The notes: generated by a model not told the origin, from the sequence alone. 64,000 bases of DNA from UBA830 sp038146925 (GCA_038146925.1 JAYQSP010000001.1:248001-312000); one strand, 5' to 3'. Counted from the stretch's first letter, positions 16,605 to 26,251 are shown. Numbers and translations: made by a program.

Positions 16605-18306
16605 GAACTGTCTTCCCTTCGAAGGGTAGTTTTTCTGTCTGTCCGAACGTAATTACACTGCCGGGGCGACCTTCTCCATAGGCCATCCATCTCGTTGCCG
16701 GTTTCACGGTTGGGGTTACTTCGGTCCGGAGTCGCCAACGGCGGCCGTTCGCGCTCAGCAGGGCGAAGCCGTCGCTGATCTCGACATCTGTCGACGTGAC
16801 GTAACGGCGGTCAATCCGGCGTTTTCCACTCCCCTGGATCGTATCCAGAATTTCGACCGCCCCTCCTTTGAACCGCCATTGCCGCTCGAATTTTTCGATT
16901 CCACGCACCCGTGCGAAGCCGCAGGAGCGCAGGACGCGGCCGTTTCGGGTTCGTTCGAATTCCGGCATCTGTGGAACGACCCGGCGGCGGAACGCGTCGT
17001 CGTAATATGGCCGGTTAACCGGCGCAGGTTCCTGGCCGTCTATCATCACGCCGCTGTGGAGCCCGGCGCTCGCGTATTCGGGGTCCGCATAACTGCCTCG
17101 TCCTGGGTCGACAATCACCTCGGAAAAGCCGTCATGCAGTTCGAAACTTCCGAGATCCTGATGTCCGTGGCCGGGCATAGGCGGCCAGCCATCCGGGGGA
17201 ACGAAGGCGAGCGCCAGCCAATCGTCTTTTCCGAAACGGTGCCAGCCGTCTTCGGAGAGGCGATCCGGAGAAACGGGCGTAACACGAGAGACTAGATCGG
17301 TGACCGCAATCCGGTATTCTTTGTTCATCATTGACGGCCAACGCCTATCGTCCGTTTCGGCACCGGTCAGCAATGCAAAATAGGCGGGCGGCGCATCGGG
17401 CGAAATGTCTCCGATCAGCGGCATGCCGCCCGGCAGGCAGAGGCCCGAAACAGCAGCGACGGCTTGCTCTGCAATGTCTTCCAGAATCGGAGCGTGTTCA
17501 ATCCCAGCCTTATCGGCTGCAAGCCAGGCATCAATGTAATTGCGCGTTACCAGCAGATGATAATGGCTGGATCCTTCGTTCAGCAGGCCCGACCGTCCGA
17601 AGATGCGCCCTGCTTCCGCGATCAAAATCTTCGCGCCGTCCTCGGCATATTCCTCGATTCCCAGGGCGACGCCGATCCTGAGAAGACCTCGCCCGTTATT
17701 GGACAGATGATTGGATGTGTAATGTTCGCCGAAATATTCCAGATTATTCCGGATAGATTCGGCGTGCCCTGCAAGAGATTGCACCGTGTCTGACCGGTTT
17801 CCAGGCAAACCGAACCGATCCGCGAAATCGATGATGTTTATCGCACGTTCGGCGGCGGTATATGCGTGCCATGGCCATCCGTTCCGTTCAGTATTGTATC
17901 TAGCGATCCAGGCTTCCCAGATCGCGTTGACCCAGCCGGCATCGACGCCTGGCCCTGCCAGTGGAACCCAGGCGAAACGATGTGCGGCCAAAAGTGTTTC
18001 CAGGTCCGGATAATCCCGGTCGAACAGCGCTCCGGGATTATCGGACGAGACGTCTACCGATAGTCCCGGCAGATCGATTTTTACCGGCCCGTCGACCGGG
18101 CGAAACCGTTGCGCGGATGCCCGACCGGTCCATCTTGGGGACCACTTTTCGGCATTTGAGGCACTTGATCGCTCCAAATATGGCGGTGCACCCGTCGTAA
18201 ATTTCGGAGGGGATTTTTCAAGCCCTGCAATTCTGCGCAGAAGCCAGCGCCGCAGGACTGGGTCGGCGAGTACATGTCGCGCTTTCCGCAAGATCGCTGA
18301 TGTCAT
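16591..18306 (-). CDS. Heparinase II/III-family protein
   Basis: A 571-residue protein. The N-terminal half is an all-alpha toroid-like domain; the C-terminal half is a beta-rich heparinase II/III domain with Gly-His-Gly-His-Gln-Asp-Leu-Gly-Ser-Phe. The family includes polysaccharide lyases acting on uronate-containing glycans, and related proteins are common in capsule loci. No clear export signal is visible. It may trim or remodel the polymer made by this locus. A second, distinct family member is encoded at 59.4-61.1 kb next to rpe. Confidence 0.82.
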   Translation of the reverse strand: MTSAILRKARHVLADPVLRRWLLRRIAGLEKSPPKFTTGAPPYLERSSASNAEKWSPRWTGRASAQRFRPVDGPVKIDLPGLSVDVSSDNPGALFDRDYPDLETLLAAHRFAWVPLAGPGVDAGWVNAIWEAWIARYNTERNGWPWHAYTAAERAINIIDFADRFGLPGNRSDTVQSLAGHAESIRNNLEYFGEHYTSNHLSNNGRGLLRIGVALGIEEYAEDGAKILIAEAGRIFGRSGLLNEGSSHYHLLVTRNYIDAWLAADKAGIEHAPILEDIAEQAVAAVSGLCLPGGMPLIGDISPDAPPAYFALLTGAETDDRRWPSMMNKEYRIAVTDLVSRVTPVSPDRLSEDGWHRFGKDDWLALAFVPPDGWPPMPGHGHQDLGSFELHDGFSEVIVDPGRGSYADPEYASAGLHSGVMIDGQEPAPVNRPYYDDAFRRRVVPQMPEFERTRNGRVLRSCGFARVRGIEKFERQWRFKGGAVEILDTIQGSGKRRIDRRYVTSTDVEISDGFALLSANGRRWRLRTEVTPTVKPATRWMAYGEGRPGSVITFGQTEKLPFEGKTVLERL

Positions 18307-18330
18307 ACCGTCGCGCCAATCTGAGGATTG

Positions 18331-19196
18331 TCAGTCAAACGGAAACACGCCCGGTTCGGGCAGGAAATTGTCTTCGATGCCGTCGATTGCTGCACGACCC
18401 ATGGCCCGCCGCGCTTCCGCAGAGCTGCTACCGATATGCGGTGTGCAGAGAAAGTTGGGGGCATTCAGCAGTTCGTCGTCAGTCGGCGTCTTGACCGCGA
18501 ACGCATCAACGCAGGCTGCAGCAAGACGTCCGTCCAGAAGGCGTTCCTTCAGGGCCGGTTCGTCGACAATCCCGCCGCGGGCCGATCAGTCGATCGTCGC
18601 GCCCGCCGCACTGCAGAGTGTTGATCAGCGACAGCACTTCCGACCGTCTAGACACGGCCTGACGCCGAATCGAATAGGGCATAGATATCTGGCAGTTCCA
18701 CGGTTGTAGCAGCCGCACAACGTCTTTGCCCACATTGCTGCAGCCATGCAGTCCCACGACGCGCCCGCTGAGCTCGCGGCCCACCTGATGGCGCGGGCGG
18801 TCGCCAGCGCACATGGCGACGTAAAGCGGCCCGACATGGCGTAGCGCGCATATCGAAAACGCGATTATCAGTTCGGCGACAAGATCGGCGGTTTGTACTG
18901 CCTGTCCAGCCGATCCGGATTCCGCGGGCGCGCAGCATGGCAGGGTCCACGTTGTCCAGCCCGACCCCCATACGAGAGATAATCTTGAGATCAGGAAGCT
19001 GATCAAGCATCTCTGCTGTCAGGTTTTCCAGCCCCATGATGGCGGCATCCCGGTCGGAAAGAAAGACGACCATCTCTTCATCCGACATGCGGCGTTGTTT
19101 TTCGTTGAAACGGGCGTCGGGATATTTCTCGAGGACCGCTTTTCGAGGCGTTCCGGTCTGGCAGAAAGATATCGATGGAATGGCAACGCGTGTCAT
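18331..19196 (-). pseudogene. D-2-hydroxyacid (phosphoglycerate) dehydrogenase-like, degraded
   Basis: Three frames together encode a D-isomer-specific 2-hydroxyacid dehydrogenase. The first ~95 residues read well from ATG 19196 (Ile-Ser-Arg-Met-Gly-Val-Gly-Leu-Asp-Asn-Val-Asp). A second frame carries the NAD loop region (Gly-Arg-Val-Val-Gly-Leu-His-Gly-Cys). The C-terminus (Arg-Gly-Gly-Ile-Val-Asp-Glu-Pro-Ala-Leu through to a TGA at 18331, including Thr-Pro-His-Ile-Gly) lies in a third. Between about 18550 and 18950 there are several frame changes. The segment expected before Arg-Gly-Gly-Ile is missing, so about 90 bases appear lost overall. Unlike the single-indel genes nearby, this looks like true decay. 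Confidence 0.85.
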
Positions 19197-19897
19197 GGGT
19201 GTCCGTCTATTCCGTCGGCTGACATTGGGGAGAACAATTCCCCGACCGCGTCAGGGAGTTCGGAGAAATGAGCGATCATTCTGTCTCCGCCGAGTTCTTC
19301 GATGGGTCGGAGGGTGTATCCGAACGGAACCATAATTATAGGCACGCCAGCATTGCGTGCGGTTTCCACGTCCGTTTCGCTGTCTCCGACATAGAGACTT
19401 TGATCCGGATCTACGCCCAGCGCCTTCGCGACTTCGTTGTAATGTCGCCTGTCGGGCTTGTGATACGGCACGGAGGATTTGCCGAAACAGGCATCGAAAT
19501 GCCGGGCCAGACCCAAGACCTCCAGGACCTGCAGCGCGGATGCATGCGGTTTGTTGGTGCAAATCCCAAGCTTCATGCCTTCGTCGGTCAGAGCTTCCAG
19601 CGCCGCGATCGCGCCGTCGAAAATCGTCGTCTCCGTGGCCGGATTTTCCCGGTAGTACTCCGTAAACGCGTCGACGCATTTCGAGAGCCGTGTCGCGGGC
19701 AAAGCTTCGCCTGTGGCGTCGAATGCGAGCTCCAGCAGAGGCTCCGCGCCGCCGCCTACCATTGTCCTGGCTTCGTCGTGTGTCACCGCTCTGCGCCCAT
19801 TATCCGCGAGAACCGCGTTCAGGGCGTTCATCACATCGGGCAAGCTGTCAATAAGCGTGCCGTCCAGGTCGAAAATGACTGCTTTGTTCAAAAACAC
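19193..19897 (-). CDS. HAD-superfamily phosphatase, phosphoglycolate phosphatase-like
   Basis: A 234-residue HAD hydrolase with all motifs: Phe-Asp-Leu-Asp-Gly-Thr near the N-terminus (nucleophile and acid aspartates), Cys-Thr-Asn-Lys-Pro (motif II and cap exit), and Val-Gly-Asp-Ser-Glu-Thr-Asp (motif IV). The closest pattern is Gph-type phosphoglycolate phosphatases. In this setting it might dephosphorylate a sugar phosphate or glycerate-type intermediate, given the ATGA-coupled hydroxyacid dehydrogenase remnant that follows. Confidence 0.85.
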   Translation of the reverse strand: MFLNKAVIFDLDGTLIDSLPDVMNALNAVLADNGRRAVTHDEARTMVGGGAEPLLELAFDATGEALPATRLSKCVDAFTEYYRENPATETTIFDGAIAALEALTDEGMKLGICTNKPHASALQVLEVLGLARHFDACFGKSSVPYHKPDRRHYNEVAKALGVDPDQSLYVGDSETDVETARNAGVPIIMVPFGYTLRPIEELGGDRMIAHFSELPDAVGELFSPMSADGIDGHP

Positions 19898-19922
19898 TGT
19901 CCAGCGATCGTCGCGTGGCGTT

Positions 19923-20992
19923 TTATTCCGCCAGTTTCAGCCTATTGGCGAGGGCGTCCGCCGCGATCCTATGACCTAGCGCGGACCAGTGGCCGTCATG
20001 TTTGAAATGCGTCGGGCCAAACCCCGTCAACTTGAACGCCAGTAACGGATCGACCATCGGAATTTCGTTTTTGATCAATTCACCGATCACGGCGCGGCGT
20101 AGTTCCGCAAAAATAGGAGTGTTGTCCCGGATTTCGAAACGCGTCGGAACAACCAGTACTGTAAAGGGCGTTCCCGCCGGCAGCATGGCTCTGAGACGAG
20201 TGAGCTCTCTAACGGTACTGGCCGCTATGCCTGGCAGGGTTTCTGGCACGATGCTCCGGTTTACCGAATGCGGTTTTTTCAGAAATCCCAGATTGACGAG
20301 AAATTCCTGAACGAATGCGACCCGCTTAAGCGACACGGCGAAAAATTGTACAGCGCGGAGTTTCGGGTCGCGGACTTTTTTGCATTCAGCAGGCTAATGC
20401 CCAAACTCTCTTCGGTTTCTACTCCGATCCCTGTGCGGCTGTTTTTTGCTTCAGCTTGGCAGTCATATTCCCTGACATCGTTTTCCAGAACCAGACCGAC
20501 AACAACCGCGCGTGGTTTTGTGTTCTGCGGCATACGCGCGACCATCGACTGGTACCCACAGATATCGGTACCAGGACTCGCCAGGTTGTAGACCGGCCTG
20601 CCAAGCAGGTTTTCCAGTACTTCGGAATACATCTCAGGGTGTTCGACACCCCAGCCGAAAGTCATCGAATCACCGATCACCCAGATCCGCCCGTCCGCGC
20701 TCTGGGCTGGCTCCGGGTTCCGGTGTCCATGCCGGTTCAGCGAGATTTTAACGCGAAAATCGCCATTATTCTGCGAAAAATATCCGTCGAACCCCGGTCG
20801 CCCGGCCATCACCGGGCTGTGTCCGGGAACTGTGACGCTCTGCATGAAACGCCCGCTGAAGAATTCGCGCCAGTCAGGCATGGCGACCCGCAGAAGCGCT
20901 TCCGACAATCCGAGCCCCGCAACGATGCTGACGAGGATGGCGATGACAACGCCCTTGAATGTAATGCGCGGTATATTCGTGTCCGACGTCAT
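19923..20992 (-). pseudogene. SGNH/GDSL-type hydrolase, membrane-anchored, frameshifted
   Basis: The first frame (from ATG 20992) has an N-terminal membrane anchor at ~14-34 and the SGNH block I motif Ile-Gly-Asp-Ser-Met-Thr. The second frame carries the C-terminal catalytic Asp-Gly-His-Trp-Ser-Ala-Leu-Gly-His. They join at a run of five T (A-run at 20341-20345 on the + strand). Adding one T gives a continuous protein of ~356 residues (Tyr-Asn-Phe-Phe-Ala-Val-Ser-Leu). Such proteins in glycan loci are often acyl esterases or O-acetyl modifiers. Its start overlaps the preceding methyltransferase stop. Confidence 0.82.
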
Positions 20993-21993
20993 AAGGGCTT
21001 TCTGCCAATCACATCGAACAACGCGCCTTCACGTGCGATCGTCGCGATCCACCCCAGCTGCGTAATCGTACGTTTGTAGCCGGTTCCGGAATCCGTAGGG
21101 TCGAACAGGGAACTCGCGATCTCGCCATCAGTGCCGAGGACGGGCGGGGTGCAGTTGAGATACTCGATATCGTTTTCCACGAACCATTTCTGCACTTCGC
21201 CGATCGAGTGCCATGTCTCGTGCGGGTTGAAATATTGATCCTCGATCCAGATCTGTGCCTTGCGTTCGTCATGGATGCGGTTTCTTACGACATAGTCTAT
21301 CTTCGGACCGAACGTATTGATCAGCTTCGAACGGATCCACGTCATTACACGTGCGTAGGAATTGTAGAGGCCAACCACCACGATGCCGCCCGGTTTCAGC
21401 TTTTTCACGATCTGCGCGAAGGCCGCGCGGGCATCGTATGTGTGGTGAAGGACGCCGTGCGAAATTACCACGTCGAAGGATTCATCCTTGATCGCGAGAT
21501 TGAATATGTTCATCTGGGCGAACGCGGACCGTTCCAGCTGGTTTCTAGTCTTGTGCTCGACCGCCAGGCCGAGACTCGACAACGAAAGGTCCACGCCAAG
21601 CGTGTGATTGTTGTTCAGTTGCAGAAACTGTGTCAGCTGGCCGGTGCCGCAACCGCACTCCAGAATCAACTTGTTGTAGCCGATCGCTTCCAGAAGTTTT
21701 CGCGAAAAAGGATTGGTCCAGCCCTTGTTCGCAAGATCGCCGAATTCTTCCAGGCCTTCGTAGCTTGGGAAGGGGTGTTCCTCGTAAAAGTTACGCATCA
21801 TGTCCGTAACCGACGACTTATCCCCCGGGCTGGGCTTGAACAGAAATGGGATGCCGTCCCGATCGGGATACTCTTTGCCTGAGCGGACGCCACGCAACCC
21901 ACCGTCGACGATTTCCAGCCCATCCTCGTTCGAGCCTCCGGGCTCTTTGAGGCAGGCGAGAATTTTCTCGGCGAAGGGGGGTGATCCGGTCAT
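20989..21993 (-). CDS. Class I SAM-dependent methyltransferase
   Basis: A 334-residue methyltransferase with a short N-terminal Trm112-like segment (Gly-Lys-Glu-Tyr-Pro-Asp-Arg-Asp-Gly-Ile-Pro-Phe-Leu) followed by the SAM loop Glu-Cys-Gly-Cys-Gly-Thr-Gly and the post-II motif Ser-His-Gly-Val-Leu-His-His. The start at 21993 overlaps the carbamoyltransferase stop (ATGA) and is preferred over the upstream ATG at 22083. Target unknown, presumably a sugar or glycan component. Confidence 0.83.
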   Translation of the reverse strand: MTGSPPFAEKILACLKEPGGSNEDGLEIVDGGLRGVRSGKEYPDRDGIPFLFKPSPGDKSSVTDMMRNFYEEHPFPSYEGLEEFGDLANKGWTNPFSRKLLEAIGYNKLILECGCGTGQLTQFLQLNNNHTLGVDLSLSSLGLAVEHKTRNQLERSAFAQMNIFNLAIKDESFDVVISHGVLHHTYDARAAFAQIVKKLKPGGIVVVGLYNSYARVMTWIRSKLINTFGPKIDYVVRNRIHDERKAQIWIEDQYFNPHETWHSIGEVQKWFVENDIEYLNCTPPVLGTDGEIASSLFDPTDSGTGYKRTITQLGWIATIAREGALFDVIGRKPL

Positions 21994-23780
21994 TGGTTTG
22001 GCTTCAGAAGTAAATAATTGCCAACCGCCAGCGCATCCATCTCCGTGCTCATGAAACAGCGATAGGCGTCGTCGGGTGAACAAACGATTGGTTCATCCCG
22101 GACGTTGAAGCTGGTGTTTACCAGGACGCTGCAACCCGTTCTGGCTTTGAAAGCGATGAGCAGATTGTAAAATGCCAGATTCGAATGCGGTGTTACAGTC
22201 TGTACCCGGGCCGAGTGATCGACATGCGTCACAGCCGGTATATCGCTTCTGACTACATCCAGCTGGTCGATACCGGTGCGTGACAGATCGTCTTCGCTCA
22301 CAGCTTGCCACCGCTCTTCTTTGATATCCGCCACGATCAGCATGTACGGGCTGTCGGTATCGAGATCGAAATATTCGCCCACATCTTCGCGGATGACGCT
22401 GGGCGCGAACGGTCGGAAACTTTCCCGGTACTTGATTTTCAGGTTCAGCATCCGCTGCATCGCCGGCGATCGTGCATCTCCGAGTATCGAGCGATTGCCC
22501 AGCGCGCGCGGGCCGAATTCCATACGCCCCTGAAACCAGCCGACGACTTTGTCTTCGGCAAGAATTCCGGCGACTGTATCCGATAGTGCGTCGTCATCCA
22601 GCCTTTCGTATGCGGCGTTGTGAGACTCGAGGCAGGCCACGATGGTTTCATCGTCATACGCCGGACCGAGGTAAGCGCTCTGCATCGCGTCGCCGGGAGA
22701 GCCCAAAGTGCGGGAGGGGTTCTCGGTGTATGCGACTGCGAGCGCCGCGCCAACGGCACCCCCTGCATCTCCGGCCGCCGGTTGAATCCATATATCCTCG
22801 AAAGGGCCCTGGCGGAGAAGACGACCGTTTGCGACGCAGTTCAGCGCGACCCCCCCTGCCATAACCAAATTTTTTTCGCCTGTTCTTGCCTGAAGCGTCC
22901 GCGCCAGACGCAAAACGATATCTTCAGTTACTGCCTGGATCGACCGCGCAATATCCATATCCCGCTGCGACAGCGGCGCGTCCGGGTGACGCCTGGGAAT
23001 GCCGTCGAATACCCCGGCAAATGCGTCGTTGGTCATTGTCAGACCCGTGCAGTAATTGAAATACCGCATATCAAGGCGAAAAGAGCCGTCTTCTTTCAGG
23101 TCGATGAGATTGTCTAGAATCCGGTCGACGTATTTCGGCTCCCCATATGGGGCCAGACCCATCACCTTGTATTCGCCGTCATTGACCGCAAAACCCAGGT
23201 AATAGGTGAAAGCCGAATACAGCATGCCGATCGAATGCGGGAATTTGATCTCAGTATCGAGCGTCAGCTCCGCGCCCTTGCCCTGGCCCAGGGTCGCCGT
23301 CGCCCACTCGCCCACACCGTCCATCACCAGCACGGCCGCGCTGTCGAAGGGCGACGGGTAGAAGGCGCTGGCCGCGTGCGAGTGGTGATGATGCGTAAAG
23401 CGTAACCTGTCCGATGCGATGCTGCCGCGATCCAGTGCGTTTAGCTGCTTCGTCAACGTGCGTTGGAGAAGTAGCTTCTGCTTGACCCAGACGGGGATCG
23501 ACCTGACGAATGAGGGGAGTCCGCGCGGCGCGAACGCCAAGTATGTTTCAATTAGCCGATCGAAGGTAAGGAGCGGCTTGTCGTAAAAGGCAATCAGATC
23601 GATCGCATCAAGATCGATCCCCCCTTCTTCCAGGCAAAACGCAGTTGCCAGTGCGGGGAATTCTTCATCGCCTTTAATCCGGCTGAAGCGTTCTTCTTGG
23701 GCGGCGGCGACAAGTTCGCCGTCACGAACAAGCGCGGCCGCGCTGTCATGGTAATAACCTGATATGCCCAGAATATTCAT
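21990..23780 (-). CDS. Carbamoyltransferase, NodU/CmcH family
   Basis: A 596-residue enzyme that would transfer a carbamoyl group from carbamoyl phosphate, through carbamoyl-AMP, to a sugar hydroxyl. The N-terminus begins Ile-Leu-Gly-Ile-Ser-Gly-Tyr-Tyr-His-Asp-Ser-Ala-Ala. The metal-binding His-His-His-Ser-His-Ala-Ala lies in the Kae1-like domain, and Phe-Gly-Pro-Arg-Ala-Leu-Gly-Asn-Arg-Ser is in the YrdC-like C-terminal part. The ATG at 23780 is at the family start; the ORF opens earlier at 23864. The two genes upstream encode DUF5989- and SxtJ-like membrane proteins, a common trio in glycan clusters. Confidence 0.93.
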   Translation of the reverse strand: MNILGISGYYHDSAAALVRDGELVAAAQEERFSRIKGDEEFPALATAFCLEEGGIDLDAIDLIAFYDKPLLTFDRLIETYLAFAPRGLPSFVRSIPVWVKQKLLLQRTLTKQLNALDRGSIASDRLRFTHHHHSHAASAFYPSPFDSAAVLVMDGVGEWATATLGQGKGAELTLDTEIKFPHSIGMLYSAFTYYLGFAVNDGEYKVMGLAPYGEPKYVDRILDNLIDLKEDGSFRLDMRYFNYCTGLTMTNDAFAGVFDGIPRRHPDAPLSQRDMDIARSIQAVTEDIVLRLARTLQARTGEKNLVMAGGVALNCVANGRLLRQGPFEDIWIQPAAGDAGGAVGAALAVAYTENPSRTLGSPGDAMQSAYLGPAYDDETIVACLESHNAAYERLDDDALSDTVAGILAEDKVVGWFQGRMEFGPRALGNRSILGDARSPAMQRMLNLKIKYRESFRPFAPSVIREDVGEYFDLDTDSPYMLIVADIKEERWQAVSEDDLSRTGIDQLDVVRSDIPAVTHVDHSARVQTVTPHSNLAFYNLLIAFKARTGCSVLVNTSFNVRDEPIVCSPDDAYRCFMSTEMDALAVGNYLLLKPNQ

Positions 23781-23793
23781 CGGCCGAGCGGGT

Positions 23794-23946
23794 CTAGAAG
23801 ATCGCGTAAATGAAAGGAGCGATTGCGGAACTTTGGGCGACCACGAGCAGCCCGCCGATCGCAAGCAGAATAAATATCAGCGGTATCATCCAGAATTTTC
23901 GATAAACCCGGGCATATTTGAACAGCTGGGAGATCAGTGAATTCAT
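23794..23946 (-). CDS. DUF5989-like small membrane protein (50 aa)
   Basis: An ATG at 23946 opens a 50-codon frame ending with TAG at 23794. The product has a basic amphipathic N-terminus (Leu-Phe-Lys-Tyr-Ala-Arg-Val-Tyr-Arg-Lys-Phe-Trp) and one hydrophobic segment at about residues 20-37, matching the short DUF5989 proteins found between SxtJ-type and carbamoyltransferase genes. The ATG is preceded by a GAGGG. It lies 13 bp upstream of the carbamoyltransferase start and 14 bp after the SxtJ stop, so the three are probably co-translated. Role unknown. Confidence 0.75.
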   Translation of the reverse strand: MNSLISQLFKYARVYRKFWMIPLIFILLAIGGLLVVAQSSAIAPFIYAIF

Positions 23947-23960
23947 GCGACTTGAGGCCC

Positions 23961-24335
23961 TCAGAAAATGTCACTCAGCGTGTCGGAATCGGTTTGCCGC
24001 CCGACGGGTGTCAGATAGGTGTCGGCGTTTCGGTCGATCCTGCGGTGCATGGGGTCTCTGCCGATGATCCGCATAATGAGCCCGACCGGAAAGATGACGA
24101 GAAAATAGACGATCCCGAGTATCAGGAAATTGTTCGCCGTCCCGACCCTAACCGCGAACGCCATCCATATTCTGTTTGCCGGCAGCAAGCTTCCGGGCAT
24201 GATCAATGCGAGGACCGCAAAAACGGCAGCGGCGATCAACAGTCCGCGGAAGAGAAACCCGAATATCAGCCATAGAATGCCGCACAGCACGGCGAGCGCG
24301 ATGGCAAAGACGAGTCCGAATTTCCGGTCGCTCAT
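23961..24335 (-). CDS. SxtJ-like membrane protein
   Basis: A 124-residue membrane protein with three or four hydrophobic segments and a hydrophilic tail containing Arg-Asp-Pro-Met-His-Arg-Arg-Ile-Asp-Arg, the pattern of the SxtJ family that accompanies carbamoyltransferases. The ATG at 24335 (Met-Ser-Asp-Arg-Lys-Phe-Gly) is preferred; an upstream TTG at 24359 is possible and would add eight residues. About 165 bp separate it from the preceding nucleotidyltransferase stop. Function unknown. Confidence 0.75.
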   Translation of the reverse strand: MSDRKFGLVFAIALAVLCGILWLIFGFLFRGLLIAAAVFAVLALIMPGSLLPANRIWMAFAVRVGTANNFLILGIVYFLVIFPVGLIMRIIGRDPMHRRIDRNADTYLTPVGRQTDSDTLSDIF

Positions 24336-24502
24336 TAACTTTAGCGGGGGGTGCGCCAACGCTCGGATTTTTCCTGTTATTGGTTCATCTTACGCGCCGA
24401 TCCCAAGCATTCGCCGGTTGCGACGCGCAGTCCGCAATATGCCTCGGGATACCGAAAAAACCCAGCATCTTGTAAGCGGAAATCTGTCGAGAGGCGAATT
24501 CA

Positions 24503-25314
24503 TTACGGCTCGGACGCGTTTTCGAGAATTTCTCTGAGTTGGCTCGCTGGTAGGGCGACCCGCGGGTTGCTGCCGGCCCCGGTGTTCACACCGGCAAGGT
24601 CCTTCTGCGTGTCGATGGAACACCAGAAACTCGGGATGCGAAACTGCTGCGTTCGCTCCTCTGATATCAGTTTCGGAAACAGTTCCGCCTCGAAGTTCGG
24701 GGTCGTCGTCAGATCGATAAGGTCGAGCGATCGTCTGTCGAGCATGCAGATCCCCGCGTATACTAGGCCTGTTACGACCCCGCCCTCCGACCGGATTTGG
24801 TAGCCTGTCACTGCAGAATCCCGCTCGAAGCCCGCGATCCCGCTGTCATTCATGACGACCAGCCCGAACTGCGATATCGTCTCGATCGTCGCGAAGGTGA
24901 TGGCAGCGTCCGCGTCGGTGTGAAGCTTCGCCATGGCCGCGACATCAAAATCGAACAATGCATCGCCATTGGTCAGAAATATGCTGCCTTCTTTAGGCAG
25001 ATACTCAGAATCCGGTGCAGACGCAGACCGATCGGCGTGTCCGTACCGGTATCTACGCAGAGAATTTCAAAATCTGATCTGCCAAAAACCGAATGGACAT
25101 AGTCGCTGATCTGGTTTCCGAGATATCCGGTCGGTAGCACGAAGCGCCGTATGTCCGACATGTGCAGGCGGGAAATAATGTACCAGAGAATTGGGTGACC
25201 CTGGACTTCGAGCAGGGACTTCGGAGTCTGTTCCGTCAAGGAGCCCATTCTTGTGCCGTGGCCGCCACACAGTATTACCGCCGTCAGATTGTCGGTTTTG
25301 GTCTGCGTGGTCAT
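24503..25314 (-). pseudogene. Sugar-1-phosphate nucleotidyltransferase, frameshifted
   Basis: The N-terminal frame from ATG 25314 carries the nucleotide loop Cys-Gly-Gly-His-Gly-Thr-Arg-Met with Pro-Lys-Ser-Leu. The remainder is in another frame, and the switch is near 25001-25006. Restoring one base (probably G in CTGAGTAT) gives Tyr-Leu-Pro-Lys-Glu-Gly-Ser-Ile-Phe-Leu-Thr-Asn-Gly-Asp-Ala, the usual core of glucose-1-phosphate cytidylyl-/heptose-1-phosphate guanylyltransferase-like enzymes. The repaired protein would be ~270 residues. It stands just upstream of an SxtJ-like gene and follows a Gfo/Idh/MocA oxidoreductase. Confidence 0.83.
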
Positions 25315-25318
25315 CCGG

Positions 25319-26248
25319 TCACGTGGCTCTGATTATCTGCGTCATCGTTTTCATTACCTTTGAGGCGGTCGTCATATGGGTGTCGAAGCTCGTTCTGGAA
25401 GTTACGCCTTCGATAAAGCGGCGGACCGAGATTTCGAACGGATCGGTGACCGCGATCGCTTCGTCCGGGCGTCCGGCCGGCGCGAGATAGACCCTGTACT
25501 CGCCGTCCGTAACGCGCTGAATTCGGTCGATGGCAGAGTCATCGAGGCGGAAACCGAATTCGCGTTCACCATCAGGATTTTCGCGCAGATCGACATGGCA
25601 GGCCACATCGCCGAGTTCGAATCGGCACTCAAATCTATCTTCCCCGACCGTTTTTTCGAGCCTGGAGAGTGTGTCGTGGCCGCAAAGACCCGGCACTGCC
25701 TCGAACAGTACCGATAGGGCGTGCGGAAGAAGATCGACGCCGATTTCATCACCATGATATGGCCCGTTGGTATAGAACCTGAAACCGAACTCCCGCGGAT
25801 TGTCGGGGCGCTTGAACCGCTGAAACCAGATCTCGGGAAACCAGGTATTGTTGGTATTGACCAAGAGCCGTCCCGCTGCCCGCATCTCAAGTTCATCGCA
25901 TATGCGGCCCACTTCCTCGGTCGACAGATTCTCCCGCCAGAAAAGCGGTTTTTCGCACAGCACGTATTTCCCTGCGTCGAGGAAAGCGTGAATGGCCTCC
26001 AGGTGTTTCGACGGCGGCGAACAGATGACGGCCGCGTCTATGTCGGCGGCCGCGAGTTTACCAAGATCTGAATAGGCGGTGACGGAAAATCCATAAAGTT
26101 CCTTAAGCTCCCTGGCTGCACGGTCGCTGCTTTCAAGCGTGCTCGCCATAACCGACGATACCGGCATCTCCGCCCGGAAAAATTCCCGCGCGTGTACCCT
26201 GCCGATACCGGCCGGACCGACCAGCGCAACGTTATGGGGTGGCGTCAA
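25319..26248 (-). CDS. Gfo/Idh/MocA-family oxidoreductase
   Basis: A 309-residue NAD(P)-dependent oxidoreductase with Val-Gly-Pro-Ala-Gly-Ile-Gly at the N-terminal Rossmann loop and Cys-Glu-Lys-Pro-Leu-Phe at the catalytic domain junction. It differs clearly from the family member at 8.8 kb. It probably acts on a nucleotide sugar; the adjacent nucleotidyltransferase and radical SAM genes suggest a shared unusual monosaccharide, which remains undefined. Confidence 0.8.
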   Translation of the reverse strand: MTPPHNVALVGPAGIGRVHAREFFRAEMPVSSVMASTLESSDRAARELKELYGFSVTAYSDLGKLAAADIDAAVICSPPSKHLEAIHAFLDAGKYVLCEKPLFWRENLSTEEVGRICDELEMRAAGRLLVNTNNTWFPEIWFQRFKRPDNPREFGFRFYTNGPYHGDEIGVDLLPHALSVLFEAVPGLCGHDTLSRLEKTVGEDRFECRFELGDVACHVDLRENPDGEREFGFRLDDSAIDRIQRVTDGEYRVYLAPAGRPDEAIAVTDPFEISVRRFIEGVTSRTSFDTHMTTASKVMKTMTQIIRAT

Positions 26249-26251
26249 TCC

